16,822 nucleotides of DNA from positions 1 through 16,822 of the forward strand of contig RDXA01000406.1 of the NCBI GenBank assembly GCA_004292705.1. The letters are read 5' to 3'. Under the pieces are notes generated by a model that was not told the DNA's origin, made no database searches, and saw only the letters and a program-made list of their open reading frames with translations. The stretch is from Sphingomonadales bacterium. GTDB lineage: Bacteria > Pseudomonadota > Alphaproteobacteria > Sphingomonadales > Sphingomonadaceae. The position numbers and the translations under genes were made by a program. This document shows, one piece after another, positions 1 through 7,643 of this stretch; positions within the stretch are counted from its first letter, which is position 1, and each line of letters opens with the position of its first letter.

Positions 1-405
1 GATCGGGCACGCGCGCTGGTCGCGCTGGGGCGCGGTCCGGAAGCCCTGGACGCACTCGATGCAGCGACCACGCTAGCGCCGGAACGTGCCGAAGGCTGGC
101 TGCTCAAGGCCACCCTGCTGCGGCGGCTCGACCGGCTCGGTGAGGCGCAGGCTGCCATCGAACAGGCCGCCGCCCTTGCGCCCGGCGGTGCGGGGATAGG
201 GCCCGAGATCGGTCTTGAAGCCGGGGTGATCGCCGTCCTCGCCGGACGCGACACGGCGGCGCGGGCCAGCTGGCAGTCGGTGCTCGACCTCGCGCCCGAA
301 AGCCCCGCTGCGGCGACCGCCACGGACTATCTTGCGCAGTTCGGGCAAGCAGGCGAGACTGCGCTGCCCACATCGCCGGGCGAGGGAGAGGAGCCGCCGT
401 CGTGA
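1..405 (+). CDS. TPR-repeat protein, C-terminal part (5' end outside window)
   Basis: The frame is open from the first base and ends at TGA 403-405, giving 134 residues of a longer protein. The visible part has the A/L/G spacing of tetratricopeptide helix pairs: one unit around residues 3-27 (ARALVALGRGPEALDALDAA) and another around 31-60 (AEGWLLKATLLRRLDRLGEA), followed by a third helical stretch and an acidic, Pro-rich tail. TPR proteins are scaffolds for protein-protein contacts; no catalytic domain is visible, so the partner is unknown. The stop overlaps the GTG start of the next gene (GTGA, 402-405), which suggests one operon and translational coupling with the flavin oxidoreductase. The TPR assignment is good; the function is unknown because the N-terminus is missing. 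Confidence 0.75.
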   Translation, partial: DRARALVALGRGPEALDALDAATTLAPERAEGWLLKATLLRRLDRLGEAQAAIEQAAALAPGGAGIGPEIGLEAGVIAVLAGRDTAARASWQSVLDLAPESPAAATATDYLAQFGQAGETALPTSPGEGEEPPS

Positions 406-1397
406 CCCGTTTTTCCGTGCTCGATCTGGTGCCTGTGCGCGAGGGCGGCACTGTGTCCGAAGCCTTCGCCGCCACCACCGACCTCGCCCGCGCCGCCGAG
501 GCGTTCGGGTGCGACCGCTTCTGGGTGGCCGAACATCACGCGATGGACGGGATTGCGGGCGGGGCGACCGCGGTCGTGCTCGCCCATGTCGGCAACGCCA
601 CCAGCACCATCCGCATCGGATCGGGCGGGATCATGCTGCCCAATCACACCCCGTTCCAGATCGCCGAACAATTCGGCACGCTGGATGCGCTGTTCCCGGG
701 GCGGATTGACCTCGGGCTCGGCCGCGCGCCGGGCGCCGGACCGGAATTGCAGCGGGCGCTGCGCAAGAACCTCCACCAAGCCGCCGAATACTTCCCGCAG
801 GATGTGGTCGAGCTGCGCGCGCTGCTGACGGGCGATTATGATCTGCCGATCACCGCGACACCGGGCCTCGGCGCGAATGTCGAATTGTGGATGCTCGGAT
901 CGAGCCTGTTCGGGGCGCAGCTCGCCGCCAAGCTGGGCCTGCCCTATGCCTTCGCCGCCCATTTCGCGCCCGACCACCTTGACGCGGCGCTGGCGGTCTA
1001 TCGCCGCGACTTCCAGCCTTCCGCCGTGCTTGACCGTCCGCATGTGATGGTCGCCATGAACGTCTTCGCCGCCGATACCGAAGCGCAAGCCCGCCTGCTC
1101 GCCTCAAGCCAGCAGCAGAGCTTCGTGCGGCTGCGCAGCGGCAATCCCGGAAAGCTGCCGCCGCCAATCGCCGATTATACCGATACCCTGCCCGCAACCG
1201 CGCAGGCCATGCTTGCCCATATCGGGCAGGCCGCCGCCGTGGGCACACCGGCGCAGGTGCGCGCGGGCATTGCCGCTTTCCTGCAGCGCACCGCCGCCGA
1301 TGAAATCATGCTTTGCGGCGCGACCTACGAACCGGAGGCGCGTATTCGCTCGCTCGAACTCACACTCGACGCCTGCCAGACCGTGCCTGCGGGCTGA
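402..1397 (+). CDS. LLM class flavin-dependent oxidoreductase (YhbW/MsnO8 type)
   Basis: A 331-residue luciferase-like monooxygenase fold (TIM barrel), the normal length for the family. Recognisable stretches are SVLDLVPV (5-12), RFWVAEHH (39-46), IRIGSGGIMLPNH (70-82) and the strongly conserved PGRIDLGLGRAPG (99-111). This set is typical of the MsnO8/E. coli YhbW subgroup of reduced-flavin-dependent enzymes. The physiological substrate of that subgroup is mostly unknown; it would act in the cytosol with FMNH2 supplied by a separate reductase. The start is GTG 402, supported by a purine-rich GGAGAGGAG about 9-17 bases upstream and by the 4-base overlap with the preceding TPR gene. Family assignment is firm; the reaction is not deducible. 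Confidence 0.9.
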   Translation: MTRFSVLDLVPVREGGTVSEAFAATTDLARAAEAFGCDRFWVAEHHAMDGIAGGATAVVLAHVGNATSTIRIGSGGIMLPNHTPFQIAEQFGTLDALFPGRIDLGLGRAPGAGPELQRALRKNLHQAAEYFPQDVVELRALLTGDYDLPITATPGLGANVELWMLGSSLFGAQLAAKLGLPYAFAAHFAPDHLDAALAVYRRDFQPSAVLDRPHVMVAMNVFAADTEAQARLLASSQQQSFVRLRSGNPGKLPPPIADYTDTLPATAQAMLAHIGQAAAVGTPAQVRAGIAAFLQRTAADEIMLCGATYEPEARIRSLELTLDACQTVPAG

Positions 1398-1527
1398 CCC
1401 CGCGCAATCATCGCGCTTGCGCCGGAGGGAGGAAAGCCTGTATCGCGCAAGACACGATAACAACAATCCGGCACAATAATATTGCGCCCAAGCGCAGGCC
1501 GGAACGCAGGACGAGCAGGAGCCTTTC
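1398..1527 (+). promoter_or_regulatory. Dyad-rich leader of the glutamate dehydrogenase gene
   Basis: This 130-base gap contains three short inverted repeats: GCGCAA/TTGCGC at 1402-1407 and 1417-1422; TATCG/CGATA at 1441-1445 and 1455-1459; and CAATA-A-TATTG at 1474-1484, which extends to GC/GC after one mismatch. GCGCAA or its complement occurs four times (1402, 1417, 1445, 1482). The stretch 1450-1484 is clearly A/T-richer than its surroundings. A weak promoter-like pair is AAGACA (1449-1454) and CACAAT (1472-1477) with a 17-base spacer. The first dyad could be a weak terminator for the upstream gene; the others could be operators. AGGAG at 1517-1521 is the ribosome-binding site for the ATG at 1528. 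Function is inferred. Confidence 0.35.
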
Positions 1528-4500
1528 ATGGTGTCGAAAACCGTCGCCGCCGCGTCGCCCAAATCACCGGAGCGCGCGCTGATCAAGGCCGTGCGCCTTG
1601 CGCTCGAAGCCTCGCTGCTGCCCGGCGATGCGTCGCTTGATAAGTCCGCGCTGGACGAGGCTGCCACCTATCTCCTCACCGCTGCGGCGGTCCGCGCGCC
1701 GGGACAGCCGCTGGTGCAGATCGAATCCGACACCGGTGAGCGCCGCCTCAGGATTGCCGTCATCAATGACGATATGCCCTTCCTCGTCGATTCGGTCGCC
1801 GCCACGATTGCTGCGCAGGGGGTCGGGATCGATCTGCTGCTCCACCCGGTTGTCCCGGTTGAGCGCGATGCAAGGGGCGCCATCACCGGGCTGGGCAAGG
1901 ACGGCGCCAGCGAATCGTTGATCTATATCGAAACCCCCCGGGTCGACGCCCGCCAGCGCCGCGAACTGCTTGATGCACTCCAGACCACGCTGGGCGATGT
2001 CCACGCGGCGATCGCCGACTGGCCGGCCATGCAGACGGCGATGAACGCCGATGCCGCACTGGCGGCCACGATTGATCCCGAGGCGGGCGCGCTGCTTGGC
2101 TGGCTCGGCGCCGGGATGCTGACCCAGCTCGGCCATCTCACCCGCCGCCGTGATGGCGTTGTCACCGGACGGCTCGGCATTTGCCGCGCTTCGGTGACCG
2201 AACTGCTGGCCGAGATCTCCTATGAACGCGCCTTTGAATGGTTCGACCAGCAAGAGGGTGCCGGTCGTCCCAGCGCGCTGCTCGCCATCAAGTCCAATGT
2301 CCATGCGCGCGTCCACCGCGCCAGCCCGCTTGATCTGTTTATCGTGCCGGTGCGCGAGAACGGCCGCATCACGGCGCTTTCGATCCATGCCGGACTGTGG
2401 ACCAGCGCCGGGCTTAACGCGCGGCCGGGCGAGGTGCCGGTGCTGCGTGCGATGGTGACGGATATCACCGCCAGGCTCGGCTTCGACCCCGCCGGGCACA
2501 ATGGCAAGGCGCTGGTCCATGCCTTCACCTCGTTGCCCAACGATCTTCTCGCTGCCTTCGATCCTGCGCGTGTTGCCGATCTGGTGACTGCGAAGATGGC
2601 GCTGATCGACCGCCCCCGCCCCCGCCTCATCATGGTGCGCGCGACGCTCGAGCGGCACGTCTTCGCCTTCGTCTGGCTACCGCGCGATCAGCTGTCGACC
2701 GACGTGCGCTTGCAGATCCAGGCGATGCTGTTGGCGACGCCCGGCGCTGCGCTGCTCGACTGGAGCCTTGAGGTCGAAAGCTCGTCTCTGGCGCTGCTGC
2801 GATTCCTGATCGATGTGCGCACCTGTGACGATCTGCCCGATGACGCGGTGATCGAAGCCCAGCTGGTCGATCTGTTGCGGGGCTGGAACGAGGCGGTCGA
2901 GACCCACCTCGCCAACATCGAGGAGGAAGGTCGCGCGGCAGCGCTCGCGAGCCGCTATGCTCCCGCCTTTCCGACCGGATACCGCCTGACGTACGGGCCG
3001 CAGGAGGCGGCGCGCGACATCGCCAAGCTGCGCAGCCTTGCGCTGATGGATGGCGAGACAACCCAGCCGACCCGCGCCGTACGGCTCTACCGTCTGCCCG
3101 GTGACGATACCGATACCCTGCGGCTCAAGGTCTACATGATCGAGGGCATGCTGGCGCTCTCCGATGCGGTGCCGGCGCTGGAGAATTTCGGCTTCCGCGT
3201 GCTGGACGAGGTGCCGACCTTCCTGTCCGATCGGGCGCTGGGTTCGATCCACGATTTCATCCTGACCCAGCCCGCCGGACGCGATGCGACCATGCTGCTT
3301 GACCGCGCCGGGTTGATCGAGGAGGCGATCGCCGATGTGTTCAATGGCGCGGCGGAGGATGATCCGTTCAACCGCCTGATCCCGCTTGCAGGGCTCGCCC
3401 CGCGTGAGGCGAACTGGCTGCGCGCCATCTACCGCTACCTGCGTCAGGCCGGGGTGAGCTACACGATCTATACGGTCGTCGACGCCCTTTCCGCCGCTCC
3501 CGAGGTGACAGCGGCAATGCTCGCGCTGTTTGCCGCGCGCCATGATCCGGCGTTTCCGGCAAACCGCGAAGAGGCGATCTCCGCCGCGCAGACCGCTTTC
3601 ACGCGCGGGCTTGCCAAGGTCACGGCGATCAATGACGACCGCCTGCTCAGGCTCTACCGGGCGGTGATCGATGCCGTGCTGCGCACAAATGCCTTTGCGC
3701 CAGCCGCCGCCGAAGCGCTCGCCTTCAAGCTCGATTCGCACCTCGTTCCCGGCTTGCCCAAGCCGCTGCCGTGGCGCGAGATCTTCGTCTATTCGGCCCG
3801 CGTCGAGGGCATCCACCTGCGTTCCGGTGCCGTGGCGCGCGGGGGCTTGCGGTGGTCTGACCGGCGCGATGACTTCCGCACCGAAGTGCTCGGGTTGATG
3901 AAGGCCCAGCGCGTCAAGAACGCGGTGATCGTGCCGACCGGCGCCAAGGGCGGGTTCTATCCCAAGCAGCTTCCCTCCCCCGCATTGGACCGCGAAGGCT
4001 GGGCGGCCGAGGGCCGCGCGGCCTACGAGATCTTCATCCGCACGCTGCTGTCGGTCACCGACAACATCGTCGGCGGTCGCGTGGTGCATCCGCAAAGCGT
4101 GCAGGTGCTCGACGGGGAAGACCCCTATTTCGTGGTCGCCGCCGACAAGGGAACCGCGACCTTCTCCGACATCGCCAACGGGATCGCCCAGAGCCGCGAC
4201 TTCTGGCTGGATGACGCTTTCGCCAGTGGCGGTTCCAACGGTTACGACCACAAGGCGATGGGCATCACCGCGCGCGGCGCATGGGTGAGCGTGCAGCGCC
4301 ACTTCCGCGAGATGGGGATCGACGTCCAGAAGGACAGCATCACCGTCGCGGGCTGCGGCGACATGTCGGGCGACGTGTTCGGCAACGGGATGCTGCTGTC
4401 GAAGGCGCTCAAGCTCGTCGCCGCCTTCGATCACCGCCACATCTTCATCGACCCCTCGCCCGATCCGCTGGCGAGCTGGAAGGAGCGGTCGCGGATGTTC

Positions 4501-6231
4501 GCCCTGCCGCGGTCGAGCTGGGAGGATTACGACGCGTCGCTGATCTCCAAGGGCGGGGGCGTGTTCCCGCGCTCGGCCAAGGTCATCAAGCTTTCGAAGC
4601 AGGCGCGCGAGGCGCTGGGGATCGAGGCGAAAGAGGTCGAGCCCGAGGCGCTCATCACCGCCATCCTCAGGGCACCCGTTGACCTCCTGTGGTTCGGCGG
4701 GATCGGCACCTACGTGAAAGCGCCGCAGGAAAACAACATCCAGGTCGGCGATCCGGCCAATGACGCCCTGCGCGTCGATGCCACAGAGCTGCGCGCGCGC
4801 GTGATCGGCGAAGGCGCGAACCTGGGCGTGACGCAGGCGGGGCGCATCGCCTTTTCGCTTGCCGGCGGCCGGATCAATACCGACTTCATCGACAACTCAG
4901 CCGGGGTCGATTGTTCGGATAACGAGGTCAACATCAAGATCGCGCTCGCCGCCGCGACCGCGAGCGGCAAGCTTTCGCAGAAGAAGCGCAATACGCTGCT
5001 GGCCGCGATGACCGACGAGGTTGCGAGCATCGTGTTGGAAGACAACCGCTTGCAGGCGCTCGCCCTGTCGGTTGCCGAAAGCGGCGGGGCGGGGGCGATC
5101 CCGGCCTATGTCCGCCTGATCGAGCGGCTGGAAGAGGTCAGCGATTTCGATCGTCGCACCGAAGGTCTGGCCGATGGCGAGGCCCTGAGCCGCCGCGCAG
5201 CCGATGGACAGGGGCTGACCCGCCCCGAACTCGCGGTGCTGCTGTCCTCGGCCAAGCTGGCGCTGCAATCGGCGATCGAGGCGAGCCGCCTGCCCGATGA
5301 CCCGGTGCTCGAACCGCTGCTGATCGCGCGCTTCCCGTCGGCGATGCGCAAGCCCTATGCCGCCGAGATCCGCGGTCACCGGCTGCGGCGCGAGATGATC
5401 GCGACCAGCCTTTCCAATCGCATCGTCAACCGCCTCGGCATGGTTCACCCCTTCGAGCTTGCCGAAGAGGAAGGCGTGGGCCTTGCCGAAGTGGCGGGGG
5501 CCTTTGTGGTGGCCGAACAGCTGTTCGGGCTGGAAGCCCTGTGGCGCGAGCTTGATGAGGCCCGGATCCCGGAAACCGCGCGCCTCGCCCTGTTCGACCG
5601 CCTCGCGGCAGCGGTGGGCAATCTCATGTCCGACATTCTGCGGACGTCGGCCGGGACGGTCGAGGCCGGGGCGATGATTGGCGCGCTGGCGGGCAGCGTT
5701 ACGGCACTGGTTGCTGGCCGCGAGGAACTGCTTACCGACGAACCACGCGCCCGTTCCAGGGCCCTGCGGGAAAGCTTCGTCACGCACGGTGCGCCCGATG
5801 CGCTGAGTGCGAAGGTCGCCAACCTGTTCGATTTCGACGGGGCCGTGGGGCTTGCGCAAGCCGCGCTTGCCACGGGGATTGATGCCAAGCTGCTGACCTA
5901 TGCCTTCACCGATATCGGCACGGCCCTCGGCCTCGACTGGGCGCAGGGCACTGCGGCGCACATGTCGCCCTCCGACGTGTGGGAGCGGCTGCTGGTGTCG
6001 GGTCTGGCGCGCGATTTCCAGCAGATGCGGATCGAATTCCTGCGACGGCTCATGCGCAGCAAGGCAGGCAAGGACGATCCGCGCGGGGCCGTGGCCGAGT
6101 GGGCGGCGCGCAATGCCCAAGGGGTGGCGCAGTTCCGTGCGATGATCGCCCGTGCGCAGGCTCGCCCGCCCGTGGGCGCGGCGATGCTCGCCCAGATCGC
6201 CAGCCAGGCGCGCAATCTGCTCGAGCGGTGA
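1528..6231 (+). CDS. NAD-specific glutamate dehydrogenase, large (~170 kDa) type
   Basis: This 1567-residue protein matches the 1,550-1,650-residue bacterial NAD-GDH class (Caulobacter GdhZ, Pseudomonas GdhB, Streptomyces GdhA180). These cytosolic enzymes oxidise L-glutamate to 2-oxoglutarate and ammonium with NAD+, mainly for amino-acid catabolism. The N-terminal 700 residues contain ACT-like regulatory modules (e.g. INDDMPFLVDSVAATIAAQG, about 80-100). The catalytic core has RGGLRWSDRRDDFRTEVLGL (771-790), VKNAVIVPTGAKGGF with the equivalent of catalytic lysine at K807 and a second active-site lysine at K797, a dinucleotide-binding GCGDMSGDVFGNG (942-954), and FGGIGTYVK (1056-1064). An all-helical C-terminal region follows from about 1200. 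ATG 1528 has AGGAG six bases upstream. The gene looks intact. A dyad-rich leader precedes it, and it may be transcribed alone. Confidence 0.97.
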   Translation: MVSKTVAAASPKSPERALIKAVRLALEASLLPGDASLDKSALDEAATYLLTAAAVRAPGQPLVQIESDTGERRLRIAVINDDMPFLVDSVAATIAAQGVGIDLLLHPVVPVERDARGAITGLGKDGASESLIYIETPRVDARQRRELLDALQTTLGDVHAAIADWPAMQTAMNADAALAATIDPEAGALLGWLGAGMLTQLGHLTRRRDGVVTGRLGICRASVTELLAEISYERAFEWFDQQEGAGRPSALLAIKSNVHARVHRASPLDLFIVPVRENGRITALSIHAGLWTSAGLNARPGEVPVLRAMVTDITARLGFDPAGHNGKALVHAFTSLPNDLLAAFDPARVADLVTAKMALIDRPRPRLIMVRATLERHVFAFVWLPRDQLSTDVRLQIQAMLLATPGAALLDWSLEVESSSLALLRFLIDVRTCDDLPDDAVIEAQLVDLLRGWNEAVETHLANIEEEGRAAALASRYAPAFPTGYRLTYGPQEAARDIAKLRSLALMDGETTQPTRAVRLYRLPGDDTDTLRLKVYMIEGMLALSDAVPALENFGFRVLDEVPTFLSDRALGSIHDFILTQPAGRDATMLLDRAGLIEEAIADVFNGAAEDDPFNRLIPLAGLAPREANWLRAIYRYLRQAGVSYTIYTVVDALSAAPEVTAAMLALFAARHDPAFPANREEAISAAQTAFTRGLAKVTAINDDRLLRLYRAVIDAVLRTNAFAPAAAEALAFKLDSHLVPGLPKPLPWREIFVYSARVEGIHLRSGAVARGGLRWSDRRDDFRTEVLGLMKAQRVKNAVIVPTGAKGGFYPKQLPSPALDREGWAAEGRAAYEIFIRTLLSVTDNIVGGRVVHPQSVQVLDGEDPYFVVAADKGTATFSDIANGIAQSRDFWLDDAFASGGSNGYDHKAMGITARGAWVSVQRHFREMGIDVQKDSITVAGCGDMSGDVFGNGMLLSKALKLVAAFDHRHIFIDPSPDPLASWKERSRMFALPRSSWEDYDASLISKGGGVFPRSAKVIKLSKQAREALGIEAKEVEPEALITAILRAPVDLLWFGGIGTYVKAPQENNIQVGDPANDALRVDATELRARVIGEGANLGVTQAGRIAFSLAGGRINTDFIDNSAGVDCSDNEVNIKIALAAATASGKLSQKKRNTLLAAMTDEVASIVLEDNRLQALALSVAESGGAGAIPAYVRLIERLEEVSDFDRRTEGLADGEALSRRAADGQGLTRPELAVLLSSAKLALQSAIEASRLPDDPVLEPLLIARFPSAMRKPYAAEIRGHRLRREMIATSLSNRIVNRLGMVHPFELAEEEGVGLAEVAGAFVVAEQLFGLEALWRELDEARIPETARLALFDRLAAAVGNLMSDILRTSAGTVEAGAMIGALAGSVTALVAGREELLTDEPRARSRALRESFVTHGAPDALSAKVANLFDFDGAVGLAQAALATGIDAKLLTYAFTDIGTALGLDWAQGTAAHMSPSDVWERLLVSGLARDFQQMRIEFLRRLMRSKAGKDDPRGAVAEWAARNAQGVAQFRAMIARAQARPPVGAAMLAQIASQARNLLER

Positions 6232-6258
6232 CGAAGCAGGCAATACTCAATCCGTCAG

Positions 6259-6290
6259 GTTGACCACGAGCCGATTTGCGGCAAGTCAAC
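6259..6290. promoter_or_regulatory. GTTGAC/GTCAAC inverted repeat before the reductase gene
   Basis: In the 91-base gap after the glutamate dehydrogenase gene, GTTGAC (6259-6264) and GTCAAC (6285-6290) are exact inverted copies 20 bases apart. The left arm contains a -35-like TTGACC (6260-6265), but no convincing -10 follows at 16-18 bases. The site could be an operator controlling the reductase gene at 6323 or a chance dyad. There is no T-run, so it is not a typical intrinsic terminator. Confidence 0.2.
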
Positions 6291-6322
6291 GCGCCTGAAT
6301 TTTTCTGGGGCATGACACCGCA

Positions 6323-7570
6323 ATGGACACAGCCAACCACCAGCACGCCGATGTCGTGATCGTCGGCACCGGACACGGCGGGGCGCAGGCGGCGATTGCC
6401 TTGCGCCAGCACGGCCATGAGGGATCGATCCTGATGATCGGGCGCGACAATGCGCCGCCTTATGAACGTCCGCCGCTGTCGAAGGAGTATCTCGCCGGGG
6501 ACAAGGGCTTCGAACGGATCATGATCCGGCCCGAGAAGTTCTGGGCCGAGAAGGACATCGGGCTGCGTCTCGGCGCCGCAGTCACCGCGATTGACCCCCA
6601 CGCTCACCGCCTGACGCTGAGCGACGGAGGGCATGTCACCTATCGCAAGCTCATCTGGTCGGGCGGCGGCGATCCGCGCCGCCTGCCGGTGCCCGGCGCG
6701 GTGCTTCCCGGCGTGTTCTATGTCCGCGACAAGGCCGATGCCGATGCAATGATGCAGGCCTTGGCGGACGGTGCCAAGCGCGCGGTGGTGATCGGCGGCG
6801 GCTATATCGGGCTGGAAGCCGCTGCCGTGCTGAGGAAGCTCGATTGCGAGGTGGTGCTGGTCGAGATGCTGCCCCGCCTGCTCGCGCGGGTGGCGGGCGA
6901 GGAATTGTCAGATTTCTACACCGAGGAACATCGCCGTCAGGGAGTGGACGTGCGGCTCTCGACCGGGGTCCACGCGGTGCTGGGCGATGAGGCGGGCCGG
7001 GTGACGGGTGTCAGGCTCGACAATGGCGAGGACGTATCCTGCGACATGGTGGTGGTTGGCATCGGCATCGTCCCCGCAGTCGCACCGCTGATTGCGGCAG
7101 GCGCGGCGGGATCGAACGGGGTGGATGTCGACTTTTGCTGCCGCACCACACTGGACGATGTCTACGCCATCGGAGACTGCGCCGCGCACGCCAACGATTT
7201 TGCCGATGGCGCGGTGATCCGGCTCGAATCGGTGCAGAACGCGCATGACATGGCAAACACGGTCGCCAAGGCGATCATGGGTGCAAAGGAGCCCTATCAT
7301 GCCCTGCCGTGGTTCTGGTCGAACCAGTATGATCTGAAGCTGCAGACGGCGGGGCTGAATCTCGGCTTCGATGCGACCGTGCTGCGCGGCGATCCGGCGA
7401 CACGCAAATTCACCGTGGTCTACATGAAGGGCGGTGTGCCGATTGCCTTCGATTGTGTCGGGACGATGAAGGACTATGTGCAGGGCCGCAAGCTGCTGGA
7501 AAGCGGCTGCGGGAAGATCGATCCCGCGCTGCTGGCCGACCCCGAGGTGCCGCTCAAGGATTTGCTTTAG
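6323..7570 (+). CDS. FAD-dependent NAD(P)H:ferredoxin reductase-type oxidoreductase
   Basis: The 415-residue protein has the layout of putidaredoxin/rhodocoxin/terpredoxin reductases. An N-terminal FAD Rossmann motif VGTGHGG (14-20) is followed by PPYERPPLSKEYL near residue 46. The NAD(P)-binding motif VIGGGYIGLEAA starts at about 156 (glycines 158, 160, 163), and the second FAD motif is VYAIGDCAA (G284, D285, C286). A C-terminal Reductase_C-like domain begins near PWFWSNQYDLKLQ. Such enzymes pass electrons from NADH to a [2Fe-2S] ferredoxin serving P450s or ring hydroxylases. No ferredoxin gene is visible here; the P450 at 11044 is a candidate final acceptor. The ATG start lacks a strong ribosome-binding site (GGGG lies about 10 bases upstream). 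Three bases after its stop a palindromic repeat begins. The physiological partner is inferred. Confidence 0.92.
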   Translation: MDTANHQHADVVIVGTGHGGAQAAIALRQHGHEGSILMIGRDNAPPYERPPLSKEYLAGDKGFERIMIRPEKFWAEKDIGLRLGAAVTAIDPHAHRLTLSDGGHVTYRKLIWSGGGDPRRLPVPGAVLPGVFYVRDKADADAMMQALADGAKRAVVIGGGYIGLEAAAVLRKLDCEVVLVEMLPRLLARVAGEELSDFYTEEHRRQGVDVRLSTGVHAVLGDEAGRVTGVRLDNGEDVSCDMVVVGIGIVPAVAPLIAAGAAGSNGVDVDFCCRTTLDDVYAIGDCAAHANDFADGAVIRLESVQNAHDMANTVAKAIMGAKEPYHALPWFWSNQYDLKLQTAGLNLGFDATVLRGDPATRKFTVVYMKGGVPIAFDCVGTMKDYVQGRKLLESGCGKIDPALLADPEVPLKDLL

Positions 7571-7573
7571 TAG

Positions 7574-7606
7574 CCCCTTCCCCTCGGGGAAGGGGTTGGG
7601 GGATGG
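7574..7606. repeat. G/C-rich palindromic repeat, unit A (REP-like)
   Basis: A perfect 10-bp inverted repeat, CCCCTTCCCC (7574-7583) and GGGGAAGGGG (7586-7595), with a two-base centre, is followed by TTGGGGGATGG. It starts three bases after the stop of the reductase gene. It is an inverted, diverged partner of unit B at 7648-7682. Such paired G/C-rich palindromes between convergent genes resemble REP/BIME elements. As RNA it would form a strong hairpin and could stop transcription or protect the 3' end. Confidence 0.7.
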
Positions 7607-7643
7607 AGGAGCGGGGCCGACAGGCCTCGCGTCCCAGCTAGCG

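Noticed and set aside
2677..4440. A 587-codon open frame antisense to the glutamate dehydrogenase gene, with others at 1564-2658 and 4897-6243
   Set aside because: They mirror the codon positions of a well-identified gene. Their translations are rich in Arg/His/Gly/Gln without family motifs, as expected for antisense frames in high-GC DNA.
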